Assembly (NCBI GenBank): GCA_030550225.1
Contig: JAUQPV010000152.1
Location: 1-6,454, forward strand
Source of the DNA: Acidobacteriota bacterium
Lineage (GTDB): Bacteria > Acidobacteriota > HRBIN11
DNA length: 6,454 bases
Direction of reading: 5' to 3'
Positions 1-6,151 of this stretch are shown here, piece after piece (the first letter of the stretch is position 1; every line of letters starts with the position of its first letter). The position numbers were made by a program, and so were the translations under genes. The notes beneath the pieces are model-generated. The model did no database searches and was not told the origin of the DNA. It saw only the letters and a program-made list of their open reading frames with translations.

Positions 1-1
1 T

Positions 2-448
2 CCGGGTCTGCGGCGCTTCCTGATGGTTTGGCGGAACAATGCGGTGGACGCTACCGGGAATCCCTTGTGGGTCCCCGTCGCTTCGGACATCGAGGACCTC
101 CAGATTTGCTACGAAGCCCAGTGGAGCGCCCCACCGACGGCGGGTACCGCGTGCGACCCGGGCCGAACCTTGGGGTGCCTTCGGTGGAACTGGTCATCGC
201 CGCCCCCGACTTGCCCCGGGACAGGTCGGCCCGTCACGATCGCCGACATCCGGCGGGCTGTCATCCAGATCACCGGGATGGCCCCCTATCCGGCTCCCCA
301 GACCCTGGGGATTACTCAGCCGCCCTGTGATCCCAACCTACCGAACCCGCCGCCGCCTCAACGGTTCGGACTCATGTGGTGGCGAACCTACACGGTTTGC
401 ACGGCCAGCAGTCTTCGGAACCTGATGTATCGGGAGACCATCTTGTAA
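2..448 (+). CDS. PilW-like type IV pilus minor pilin, C-terminal part (5' end outside window)
   Basis: The reading frame is open from base 2 to a TAA stop at 446-448, giving 148 residues. The prepilin leader and N-terminal helix lie upstream, so the family cannot be confirmed from its best hallmark. The visible part matches the end of PilW-type minor pilins: a 'VPVASDIEDLQICYE' segment like the usual 'V.DIEDLQV.Y' of the family, then a beta-strand 'IRRAVIQITGM', and a closing strand 'TVCTASSLRNLMYR' like the 'LRNR' end of many PilW proteins. Six cysteines and several Pro-rich loops ('WNWSSPPPTCPG', 'NPPPPQRFG') suggest a disulfide-braced globular head. PilW works with PilX, PilV and FimU-type pilins in the complex that primes pilus assembly and carries PilY1. 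The PilX-like gene follows 41 bases later, probably in the same operon. The call rests on motif resemblance plus gene order; another minor pilin is possible. Confidence 0.68.
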   Translation, partial: PGLRRFLMVWRNNAVDATGNPLWVPVASDIEDLQICYEAQWSAPPTAGTACDPGRTLGCLRWNWSSPPPTCPGTGRPVTIADIRRAVIQITGMAPYPAPQTLGITQPPCDPNLPNPPPPQRFGLMWWRTYTVCTASSLRNLMYRETIL

Positions 449-479
449 AAATGCTTATACCTGCCCGTCTGCCTGCGAT

Positions 480-485
480 GGAGGG
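480..485 (+). promoter_or_regulatory. Shine-Dalgarno site fixing the PilX-like start at 490
   Basis: GGAGGG lies four bases before the ATG at 490. Three other in-frame ATGs (376, 451, 478) lie upstream. The first overlaps the PilW-like gene. None gives as good a leader: only the start at 490 leaves a short charged peptide directly before the hydrophobic pilin helix. Confidence 0.7.
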
Positions 486-489
486 ATTC

Positions 490-1215
490 ATGCGTGGCGG
501 TTGGATTCTTCGGGATGAAGGGGGCGTGGCCCTTATTACCACGCTCCTGATCGCTGTAATCCTGCTGGGCCTGGGCCTGGCTCTGGTCTTCCTTTCGGAG
601 CTGGAGCGGTCCTCGGCCTACCAGGTCTTCCGGGAACGCCAAGCCTTTTACGTCGGGGACGTCGAGCAGACGTATCAGAGTATCGGCCGCGCCGTCCTCG
701 ACATGCACTTCATCGGGAGCGGGACGGTGACCCAACTCCTGGGGCAAGGCGTGGTGACGCCGAACTGCGACCCCACCCATCCCCCGCCCAGCACTTGCGC
801 CGCCGGCGATCAGGTTCCCCCGAATCTCTGGCAGCTTCGGGGGTCGGCCTGCAAAGGACGAATCGTCCCGGTCCCGCCCGCCGCGGCCTGGAACCTGAGT
901 AGCCCTACGGGGAATCCCTTCCGTCTTCGGTGTGGTGTGTCGAACCGTTTCTGTGACTGCCGAATGGTCCTACCCAACGGTCAGGCGACGCCCCACCGCT
1001 TCACCCTTTACGTCCGGAACAACCCCCAGGACCCCAGTGGGAACGTCCTTCAGGACCAAGACTGGGAGGTCTCGCTCATCGTGGCCGTCGAACCGGAGGC
1101 CGGCCCCGTCTTGCTGGCCGCCCGGACGGCCATGCAGTACGACCTGTGGCTTTTTAATGTTTATGGTGATCCCTTGAAAAATCCAAAACTGCCCGGCTCG
1201 TCCGAACAGGAGTAG
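490..1215 (+). CDS. PilX-like type IV pilus minor pilin
   Basis: The predicted protein has 241 residues. It begins with a short charged leader (residues 1-12, ending RDEGG), then one hydrophobic helix, about residues 13-36 (VALITTLLIAVILLGLGLAL), followed by an amphipathic stretch 'ELERSSAYQVFRERQAFYVGDVEQ'. This is the PilX N-terminal domain pattern (short leader, G-V/A-A-L, long hydrophobic helix, then a segment like 'AFY.AEAG'). Cleavage after Gly12 by the prepilin peptidase is expected; position +5 of the mature protein would then be Thr17 rather than the Glu of major pilins. The globular part holds six cysteines (93, 103, 121, 148, 155, 157), a Pro-rich loop near 96-102, and a late strand 'WEVSLIVAVEPEAGPVLLAAR'. 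PilX is a minor pilin of the priming/tip complex, held in the inner membrane before assembly. It sits between the PilW-like gene and pilY1, the standard order. The start at 490 is chosen over upstream ATGs because of the Shine-Dalgarno site and the leader length. Confidence 0.78.
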   Translation: MRGGWILRDEGGVALITTLLIAVILLGLGLALVFLSELERSSAYQVFRERQAFYVGDVEQTYQSIGRAVLDMHFIGSGTVTQLLGQGVVTPNCDPTHPPPSTCAAGDQVPPNLWQLRGSACKGRIVPVPPAAAWNLSSPTGNPFRLRCGVSNRFCDCRMVLPNGQATPHRFTLYVRNNPQDPSGNVLQDQDWEVSLIVAVEPEAGPVLLAARTAMQYDLWLFNVYGDPLKNPKLPGSSEQE

Positions 1216-1232
1216 GACATCGCCCAATAGCC

Positions 1233-1281
1233 CCCTTCCCGCCGGGAGAAGGGCGAGGGACCCTCTCCCACAGGGAGAAAG
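1233..1281. repeat. Two tandem imperfect palindromes in the pilX-pilY1 spacer
   Basis: Unit 1 (1233-1253) pairs CCC-TT-CCC with GGG-AGAA-GGG around a GCC loop, with a two-base bulge. Unit 2 (from 1261) pairs TCTCCC (1264-1269) with GGGAGA (1273-1278) around an ACA loop. The units share the right arm GGGAGAA and start 28 bases apart. The right arm of unit 1 (GGGAGA, 1244-1249) can also pair with the left arm of unit 2, so alternative folds exist. The arrangement resembles REP-type intergenic palindromes. No T-run follows either hairpin, so it is not a standard intrinsic terminator. It could stabilise or attenuate the mRNA between pilX and pilY1. Confidence 0.55.
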
Positions 1282-1287
1282 AAGTTA

Positions 1288-1305
1288 TGAGATAGCCCGA
1301 CATCC
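1288..1305 (+). repeat. Copy 1 of an 18-base pre-start motif (upstream of pilY1)
   Basis: TGAGATAGCCCGACATCC lies 21 bases before the pilY1 ATG. It matches the segment at 5408-5425 before the coiled-coil gene at 16 of 18 positions. The similarity continues weakly downstream (CTTACGG here, CTTGACGG there). A more degenerate relative, GACATCGCCC followed by AATAGCCC, is at 1216-1233 just after the pilX stop. Its role is unknown: regulatory site, untranslated-leader element or remnant of a dispersed repeat. Confidence 0.5.
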
Positions 1306-1326
1306 GAATTCTTACGGAGGCCGAAG

Positions 1327-4300
1327 ATGACGTCCCGAAAGGACCTGCGACGATACGGAGCCGCCGTCCTCGCTCTGGCCTGGGCGCTGGGCTGGCTCGC
1401 CGGCGGTACCCCCTCGGAGGCCCGCCACGACCCCCTGCGAATTATCTTCACGCAGGCCAAGGAAAAGCCGAATATCTACATCGTCCTCGACGAGAGCGGC
1501 TCTCTGCACTGGTGGCCGGATTACAACCATTCTTGCCGACCCGTCCGGCCCCCGGGTGCAAGCTCCGACATTACCTTAGTCGTTGACGGTGACTTTACAG
1601 TGAAGAATCCATATTGCGGGACCTCATCGCCCGGTTGCACGGGTCATGGGTACTGGGCCCTGGCCCGGCAGGACGCCAGCTTTTCTTATTGGTACTTCGT
1701 CCCCCCCAGTCGGGCCGCCATGATCAAGAACTTCTTTGGCAACTGCGTGACGATCTGGGAGGTTAAAAAGGAATGGGCGGACAATGTCCCCCCATGCCCG
1801 GCGACGCCTGTCTGCCAGGGCGTGGACAGCAAGGGCGTCCGCTATTTTCGATTTCCTCGCAACGGTGGGCCGACCGGCGGCGCTTACCTGGATAAGACGA
1901 CCGGCGGAGTCGGGACGTGGAAAAATTATACCTGTAACAGCTCTACGACCCAGGAGCCTCCAGGAGATCCCACCTACACCCGTCCCCGCCCACCGTATCG
2001 GTTCGTCGAACGCAATCGGGATTTGGCCTTCTGGGGTATGGCTAGGTTTACGACAGCTGTCGGAGGCATACACAATGCCTCCCGCGTCACGCCGGCTCTT
2101 CCGACTGACAATAACAGCAACGTAAGTGCCGTCACGGCTATCAATAACGAGATGGGGACCGATCTCCCCAAGGGCGCCTGCTCCGGCAACAATGGTTTCA
2201 CGCCCGGCGGCGGGACGCCGACCCAGGGGGGCCTGAACTTCTCCAAGCGTGAAATCGACCAATGGTTTAACGGGGACTCCGCCGGCCAATTCTGCAAGCG
2301 GCCCTATTATGTGATCCTCCTGACCGACGGCCAGAGCAACGTGTGCAACCCGAGCAATGGTGAGTGGGGCAACAGTTGTACGGGATGGAACAACCCCTCT
2401 GCATCACAGTATTGGACCAAGATGCCGCCGGGCCGGGCCGACGACCTGTTCCTGATGAAGGCCCCGCCCGCTTGGACCACATGCTGGCAAAGTAGCCCGC
2501 CCCCCGGCGATAAGTCACCGCTTCCGGTCCAGACGTTCGCTGTCGGTGTCAGTCCGGCCGTGGCCCGCTGTGAATTGAACCTCGTCGCCTACATGGGTCG
2601 GACCGATGCCAGTCGGGAGGATGCCGGCGTCCGTTGGCAGGACAACACGGACCGGGCGCCCCAGAATACGTCCGATCCGACGACCCTCACGAACTACTGG
2701 GCCGCGCCCCGGTCTGAATGCTCGGCCTGCCCGCCGGGCACGAAGCCCGACCCCAATCGGACCGACCCGAATTGTCAGGCAAAGTGCGGCGATTACGCCT
2801 TCTTTGCCAACAACCCCGACGAACTTCAGAATGCCTTCAACAAAATCCTGGCCGGCATCTTGGCCGGCGACTACTCGATGGGGACTTCGACGTCCGTCGG
2901 AGGCGACGTCACGGCCACGCTCGGCTCCGTCTTGGTGCCCTCGACCCAGATCCCCAGCTGGCGAGGCTCCCTGCGGCACTGGGAGACCGTTCCCTGCGAC
3001 ACCCCCCCACCACCCGGGACGAGCTTTGTAAACGTCACCACCATCAAGTTCAATGAACTCTGCCAGAAGCTGGATGACCCGACGATTACGATCATCTCCG
3101 GCATCCCGCAGTGCGGCCCAGCGGCGGGGAATCCCCAGAACCTGCCCTACTTCCGGCTCCGATGGGACGCCGCCTGCTCGCTCCTGAAGCAGGCCGACCC
3201 CACGCAACCTGACTACAAACGGGCCATCTACACCGTGAGTTCGGCCTGCGGACGGGCGAACCCCTTGAGCGGTCCGTCTCCCGAATGCCAGGTCCTGAAG
3301 AAGTTGGTCAAGGGCGACGCTGCCCTTCGGGGTTGGCTCCGAACCAACGTCACGACCGTCAACTGGAGTAGCTTGGACTTGAACGGAAATGGGACCCCGG
3401 CCTCGACCGACGATGCCGACATCGACATGCTGATCGACTTCATCCTGGGCGGCGACGGGAGCGGTACCAAGCGGGCCTGGCTCCTGGGCGACCTGGTCGG
3501 GAGCTCGCCGGTCATCGTCGCCCGTCCGGACACTTACATCAGTGGGACGGTCCCGCCCAAGACGCTGTTCGACGCCTTGGTCCAGAATCGGCCGCCCATG
3601 GCCTACGTTACGGCCAACGACGGTCTCCTGCACGCCTTTGAGCTGAAGCACGACCCGAGGGACACTACTTCTCCACCTATCGAGCGGTTTGCGTTCCTGC
3701 CGCCGCAGGCCTTCCCGGCCGTCGTCCAATTGTTCCAGAACTACCGAAGCTACGTCCAGCAGGGGAAGAACATCCCCACAGGGCAGGCCGAGGTCCCCAA
3801 CTTCGACGATCACATCTGGACGATGTCGGCGCCCCTAAATACGGCGGACGTGTGGGTGCGGTGGTGGCCCGACGCAATCAAGTGGCGGACGCTTGTGCTC
3901 GTTCCGATGGGTCCCAAGATTCCGGGCCTTTATGCCTTAGACGTCAGCAACCCGGCCCAGGATCCCAGTCGGCCTTTCTCTGTCCTGTGGTACTGGGATG
4001 GGGCGGAGGCTCGGGCTTCGGCGTGCCTTACGTGCGATAAGGTCTGGTCTGGCGTCCCCATCGCCCCCAGCTTCCACGGGGGTAGGGTCATCGACGGCAG
4101 TTTCTATCAGAACTGGATGGTCGGCGTCGTCACGACCAGCTCGGAGGATACGCACGTCAAAAGCTACGCCACTTTCCTGGCCGCCGATACGGGCCAGCTC
4201 GATCCCTTCAACCGTAGTCGGGTATGGCCCGGCTCCTTACCGACCTGCGACCCCAGTGGAAATTCCTTCTGTGTCCCCTTCCACGTTTACGGCAACATGG

Positions 4301-5238
4301 CCATGCAGTCAGCTGACGTGGATGTCAACCGGCCCGACACGCTGGCGACCCACGCCTGGTTTGCGGATACCCTGGGGAAGGTGCCCATGGAGTGGATAGC
4401 CGACCCGAATGCTACCCTGTGGCGACCCAATAGCCCGTTCCCGATCCTGGATATGGGATCGACCCAGCCGATTTACTTCACGCCGGCCCTGGCCCACGCC
4501 CTGGGGCGGAAAGCCATGCTCATGGCGACGGCGACGGGCTCGATCCTCGAGACGGACGGGGACGTGAACGACAAGAACAAGACATTCTGCGGAAGCGGCC
4601 AATTCTGTACCTTCGTGCAACTGGACCTTTTCAAGGTCGCCGATACGAAAGACCTCCAGCCGGATCCCAGCTTGCCGCTGGCCAAACGACAGGCCCGCTT
4701 CCAAATGGCTAAGGTCACCGTCAAGCTCGATGCCGACTGCGATGGAGACGGGGTCGACGACGACGGGGACGGCCAGGCGGATGAATGTGATGGGACCCCA
4801 ATGGTAGACCGCCTTTTGAGTCAACACACACGGGTGACGGCGCGGCCCCTCATCATCACCGAGTCCTTCCGGAAGACAGGCGGTAGGAAAGCCCAGGTCC
4901 TCTTCCTCCTCTACGACCCAATGGTCTTCAACGCAGAGGCCGGCGCATGCACGGGCGAGTCCTTCCTGTTCCCCATCCATGTCGAATTCGAGGAGTCGGC
5001 GGGCGGTTCCGTCGGCTTCACGACCCCCTCGACCAGTTGGACATGGGGCCAGCAGTTGAGGCCCCTACAGTCCTTAGGCCTGACGCCCGTCATGGGCATC
5101 ACGGCCGTGGCCGGCAGCCTGGTCGTCGTGCGAACGGGCTACGGAGAAGCCATCGCCGCGCCGTACTCACCGCATCGTGGGGGACCCAATCCGAACCCGC
5201 CCGTGCCCCAGCTCCGGGGCGTGAAACGGATCCAGTAG
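1327..5238 (+). CDS. pilY1: PilY1-type type IV pilus tip adhesin/assembly factor with vWA domain and C-terminal propeller
   Basis: The predicted protein has 1303 residues, rather long for the family (about 1000-1200). GGAGG at 1316-1320 lies six bases before the ATG. Residues 1 to about 32 form a signal peptide. Next comes a vWA-like domain with all three MIDAS elements: D55-E-S57-G-S59, T297 in 'GGGTPT', and D334 in 'LLTDGQSN'. An insertion separates the first two and carries seven cysteines (70-203). A Cys cluster (465, 468, 483, 487) follows, then 'NPDELQNAFNKIL'. The C-terminal half has PilY1 propeller signatures: 'LGDLVGSSPVIV' (720-731), 'YVTANDGLLHAF' (760-771), 'LYALDVSNP' (868-876) and 'ATATGSILETDGD' (1067-1079). 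Residues 1135-1156 form an Asp-rich loop bracketed by C1138 and C1154, probably binding calcium. There are 32 cysteines in all. PilY1 proteins sit at the pilus tip or cell surface, promote pilus extension against retraction and mediate adhesion or surface sensing. The minor pilin genes upstream agree. Identity is secure; ligand and signalling role are not visible here. Confidence 0.95.
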   Translation: MTSRKDLRRYGAAVLALAWALGWLAGGTPSEARHDPLRIIFTQAKEKPNIYIVLDESGSLHWWPDYNHSCRPVRPPGASSDITLVVDGDFTVKNPYCGTSSPGCTGHGYWALARQDASFSYWYFVPPSRAAMIKNFFGNCVTIWEVKKEWADNVPPCPATPVCQGVDSKGVRYFRFPRNGGPTGGAYLDKTTGGVGTWKNYTCNSSTTQEPPGDPTYTRPRPPYRFVERNRDLAFWGMARFTTAVGGIHNASRVTPALPTDNNSNVSAVTAINNEMGTDLPKGACSGNNGFTPGGGTPTQGGLNFSKREIDQWFNGDSAGQFCKRPYYVILLTDGQSNVCNPSNGEWGNSCTGWNNPSASQYWTKMPPGRADDLFLMKAPPAWTTCWQSSPPPGDKSPLPVQTFAVGVSPAVARCELNLVAYMGRTDASREDAGVRWQDNTDRAPQNTSDPTTLTNYWAAPRSECSACPPGTKPDPNRTDPNCQAKCGDYAFFANNPDELQNAFNKILAGILAGDYSMGTSTSVGGDVTATLGSVLVPSTQIPSWRGSLRHWETVPCDTPPPPGTSFVNVTTIKFNELCQKLDDPTITIISGIPQCGPAAGNPQNLPYFRLRWDAACSLLKQADPTQPDYKRAIYTVSSACGRANPLSGPSPECQVLKKLVKGDAALRGWLRTNVTTVNWSSLDLNGNGTPASTDDADIDMLIDFILGGDGSGTKRAWLLGDLVGSSPVIVARPDTYISGTVPPKTLFDALVQNRPPMAYVTANDGLLHAFELKHDPRDTTSPPIERFAFLPPQAFPAVVQLFQNYRSYVQQGKNIPTGQAEVPNFDDHIWTMSAPLNTADVWVRWWPDAIKWRTLVLVPMGPKIPGLYALDVSNPAQDPSRPFSVLWYWDGAEARASACLTCDKVWSGVPIAPSFHGGRVIDGSFYQNWMVGVVTTSSEDTHVKSYATFLAADTGQLDPFNRSRVWPGSLPTCDPSGNSFCVPFHVYGNMAMQSADVDVNRPDTLATHAWFADTLGKVPMEWIADPNATLWRPNSPFPILDMGSTQPIYFTPALAHALGRKAMLMATATGSILETDGDVNDKNKTFCGSGQFCTFVQLDLFKVADTKDLQPDPSLPLAKRQARFQMAKVTVKLDADCDGDGVDDDGDGQADECDGTPMVDRLLSQHTRVTARPLIITESFRKTGGRKAQVLFLLYDPMVFNAEAGACTGESFLFPIHVEFEESAGGSVGFTTPSTSWTWGQQLRPLQSLGLTPVMGITAVAGSLVVVRTGYGEAIAAPYSPHRGGPNPNPPVPQLRGVKRIQ
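4729..4794 (+). other. Asp-rich, Cys-bracketed putative calcium-binding loop within PilY1
   Basis: The segment encodes PilY1 residues 1135-1156. Asp is found at 1135, 1137, 1139, 1141, 1144, 1145, 1146, 1148, 1152 and 1155, with Gly between many of them and Cys at 1138 and 1154. The spacing gives overlapping D-x-D-x-D-G matches of the EF-hand or thrombospondin type 3 kind. It lies after the strand 'FVQLDLFKVA' of the propeller, not at the usual PilY1 calcium site. Calcium binding is inferred from the pattern. Confidence 0.6.
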
Positions 5239-5350
5239 GGGCGGTATGCAAGGCTCCGGGTCCTGTCAGTTTAGACGGGGGCTCGGGGCCTCCGTACCCG
5301 CCGGTGAATCCGGCGGCAGGAATGGGACACCGCCCGTCATGGGGGTGTCC
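5239..5350 (+). other. Candidate structured RNA with mutually exclusive stems after pilY1
   Basis: The gap right after the pilY1 TAG contains several strong complementary segments. P1: GGGCGGT (5239-5245) pairs perfectly with ACCGCCC (5329-5335). P2: 5252-5267 pairs with 5274-5290, 16 base pairs including four G-T wobbles and one bulged G (5281), loop AGTTTA. P3: CCGCCGG (5298-5304) pairs with CCGGCGG (5310-5316), loop TGAAT. P1 would close a junction holding P2 and P3. A competing hairpin P4 (GGACACC, then CCC, against GGGGGTGTCC; 5325-5350) uses the same bases as the right arm of P1, so the two exclude each other, a layout seen in riboswitches. P4 has no T-run after it. I recognise no known riboswitch class. 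It could instead be a pilY1 3'-end structure or a REP-like palindrome cluster. Confidence 0.4.
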
Positions 5351-5407
5351 GGAGGAAGAGGGGTTATAAGTATTTCCTTTTGAACTCCAAGGCGAGGTGG
5401 GGTCCTT

Positions 5408-5425
5408 TGAGATCGCCCGACACCC
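5408..5425 (+). repeat. Copy 2 of the 18-base pre-start motif (upstream of the coiled-coil gene)
   Basis: TGAGATCGCCCGACACCC lies 31 bases before the ATG at 5457 and differs from the copy before pilY1 at two positions. Both copies are in the same orientation and close to a start codon, which suggests a shared leader or regulatory element, or two insertions of a small repeat. Confidence 0.5.
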
Positions 5426-5456
5426 AGCTTGACGGTGCCCATTTAGCGAGGCGCAA

Positions 5457-6065
5457 ATGCAAAAGATATGGCTTATTTTCTTGGGCGTTTGGATGATCGC
5501 CTGGGGGGTGCAGGCACAAGAGTCGGCCCCCCCGTCATCGTCAGCTCCATCTGTCGAAGCGCTTCACAAGGAACTGAAGGCTAAGGAAGAACAACTCCGG
5601 GACTTGGATCGTACGTACCAGGCCCTCTTAGAGAAGGCCCGGGCGACGCAGGACCACGGCGAGCGTCGCCGCATCATGGAGGAGGCCCTGCGGGTCAGCT
5701 ACAGGATTCAGAAACTCTACGCAGAATATGAAAAACTTTTCAATGAGGTCCGACAGAAATCCCAACCGACGGAAAAGCCCGACCCACAGGCCGAAAAGCT
5801 CCTGGCCCAAATTCGAGAACTCGAGGCGACCATCCACCGGATGGTCGAGGACATCAACGCCCGCATCCAGAAGGCCGAAAAGGAGACAGACCCCGTCCTG
5901 CAGGAGCGGGCCAAAAAGCAGATCCAACGGATGATGGAGGAACTCGACGTCTTAAAGAAGCGCCACCAGGAGCTGGCTGAGCAATACAAGCGCCTCGTCG
6001 AGAAGGCCGCCGAGTCGCCCAAGAAGGAACCTCCCCAGGAGCAAAAGCCTCCTTCCTTCCGATAG
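5457..6065 (+). CDS. Secreted coiled-coil protein of unknown function
   Basis: The predicted protein has 202 residues. It starts with a signal peptide: MQK, a hydrophobic core of about residues 4-17, and a likely cleavage after VQA20. A short Ser/Pro/Ala-rich linker (about 21-33) follows, then almost continuous helix rich in Glu, Lys, Arg, Gln and Leu. This forms two coiled-coil blocks, about 34-101 and 110-184, split by a Pro-containing hinge 'SQPTEKPDP' (102-110). The end is a charged Pro-rich tail 'PKKEPPQEQKPPSFR'. There are no cysteines and no lipobox, so the mature protein is probably soluble in the periplasm or outside the cell. GAGG at 5448-5451 lies five bases before the ATG. The gene follows pilY1 by 218 bases on the same strand and shares the 18-base upstream motif, so a link to pilus function is possible but unproven. 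I recognise no family; it loosely resembles other periplasmic coiled-coil proteins by composition only. Confidence 0.85.
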   Translation: MQKIWLIFLGVWMIAWGVQAQESAPPSSSAPSVEALHKELKAKEEQLRDLDRTYQALLEKARATQDHGERRRIMEEALRVSYRIQKLYAEYEKLFNEVRQKSQPTEKPDPQAEKLLAQIRELEATIHRMVEDINARIQKAEKETDPVLQERAKKQIQRMMEELDVLKKRHQELAEQYKRLVEKAAESPKKEPPQEQKPPSFR

Positions 6066-6086
6066 GACCGGCCACTGAGCCGCTCC

Positions 6087-6115
6087 TTGACCCGCACCGT
6101 CCGCCGTCCCAAAAT
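6087..6115 (+). promoter_or_regulatory. Possible sigma-70-type promoter for the GTG-start gene
   Basis: TTGACC (6087-6092) matches the -35 consensus at five of six positions. After a 17-base spacer comes CAAAAT (6110-6115), four of six against TATAAT, in a locally AT-rich stretch (6111-6125) of a GC-rich region. Transcription would begin around 6122, about 30 bases before the GTG at 6152. The spacing is right, but the -10 is imperfect and the organism's consensus is unknown. Confidence 0.4.
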
Positions 6116-6151
6116 AAGTAAGAATGAGTTCAGGCGGGCGGAGCGTGTATC

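Noticed and set aside
376..489. An N-terminal extension of the PilX-like gene from ATG 376, 451 or 478
   Set aside because: The 376 start overlaps the PilW-like gene by 73 bases and would put an unusual 50-residue leader before the pilin helix. The start at 490 has the best Shine-Dalgarno site and a normal leader.
2515..3813. A 432-residue open frame on the - strand inside pilY1
   Set aside because: Long antisense frames are common opposite GC-rich genes. This one lacks recognisable domains, is full of Arg/Gly/Val/Asp as expected for a shadow, and the + strand here is unmistakably PilY1.
4021..4035. A heme-binding motif at CLTC (residues 900-903) in PilY1
   Set aside because: C-type heme attachment needs CxxCH; the residue after the second Cys is Asp. 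A disulfide or metal site is more likely.
4309..4980. A 223-residue open frame on the - strand
   Set aside because: It lies wholly within pilY1, opposite conserved propeller segments, and shows no domain or plausible start context.
5298..5335. Cobalamin riboswitch, because of 'GGTGAATCC' within the P3 hairpin
   Set aside because: The conserved B12 box (GCCACTG) and the other required blocks are absent. The resemblance is limited to a few bases of a GC-rich hairpin.
5239..5350. Cyclic di-GMP riboswitch (class I or II)
   Set aside because: The conserved core segments of these classes, such as the GCAAA-type receptor bases, cannot be found in the expected order.
5365..5370. A -10 promoter element (TATAAG) for the coiled-coil gene
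   Set aside because: It is a five-of-six match in a small AT-rich island, but no acceptable -35 sequence or extended -10 lies at the right distance. A promoter here remains possible but is not supported.
5325..5380. Rho-independent terminator after pilY1
   Set aside because: The hairpin at 5325-5350 is strong but is followed by GGAGGAAGAGGGG rather than a T-run. The T-rich patch at 5371-5381 is 20 bases away, so at most a Rho-dependent or unusual terminator.
6069..6082. A terminator hairpin after the coiled-coil gene
   Set aside because: Only a 4-bp stem (CGGC/GCCG) with no T-run follows the stop codon.
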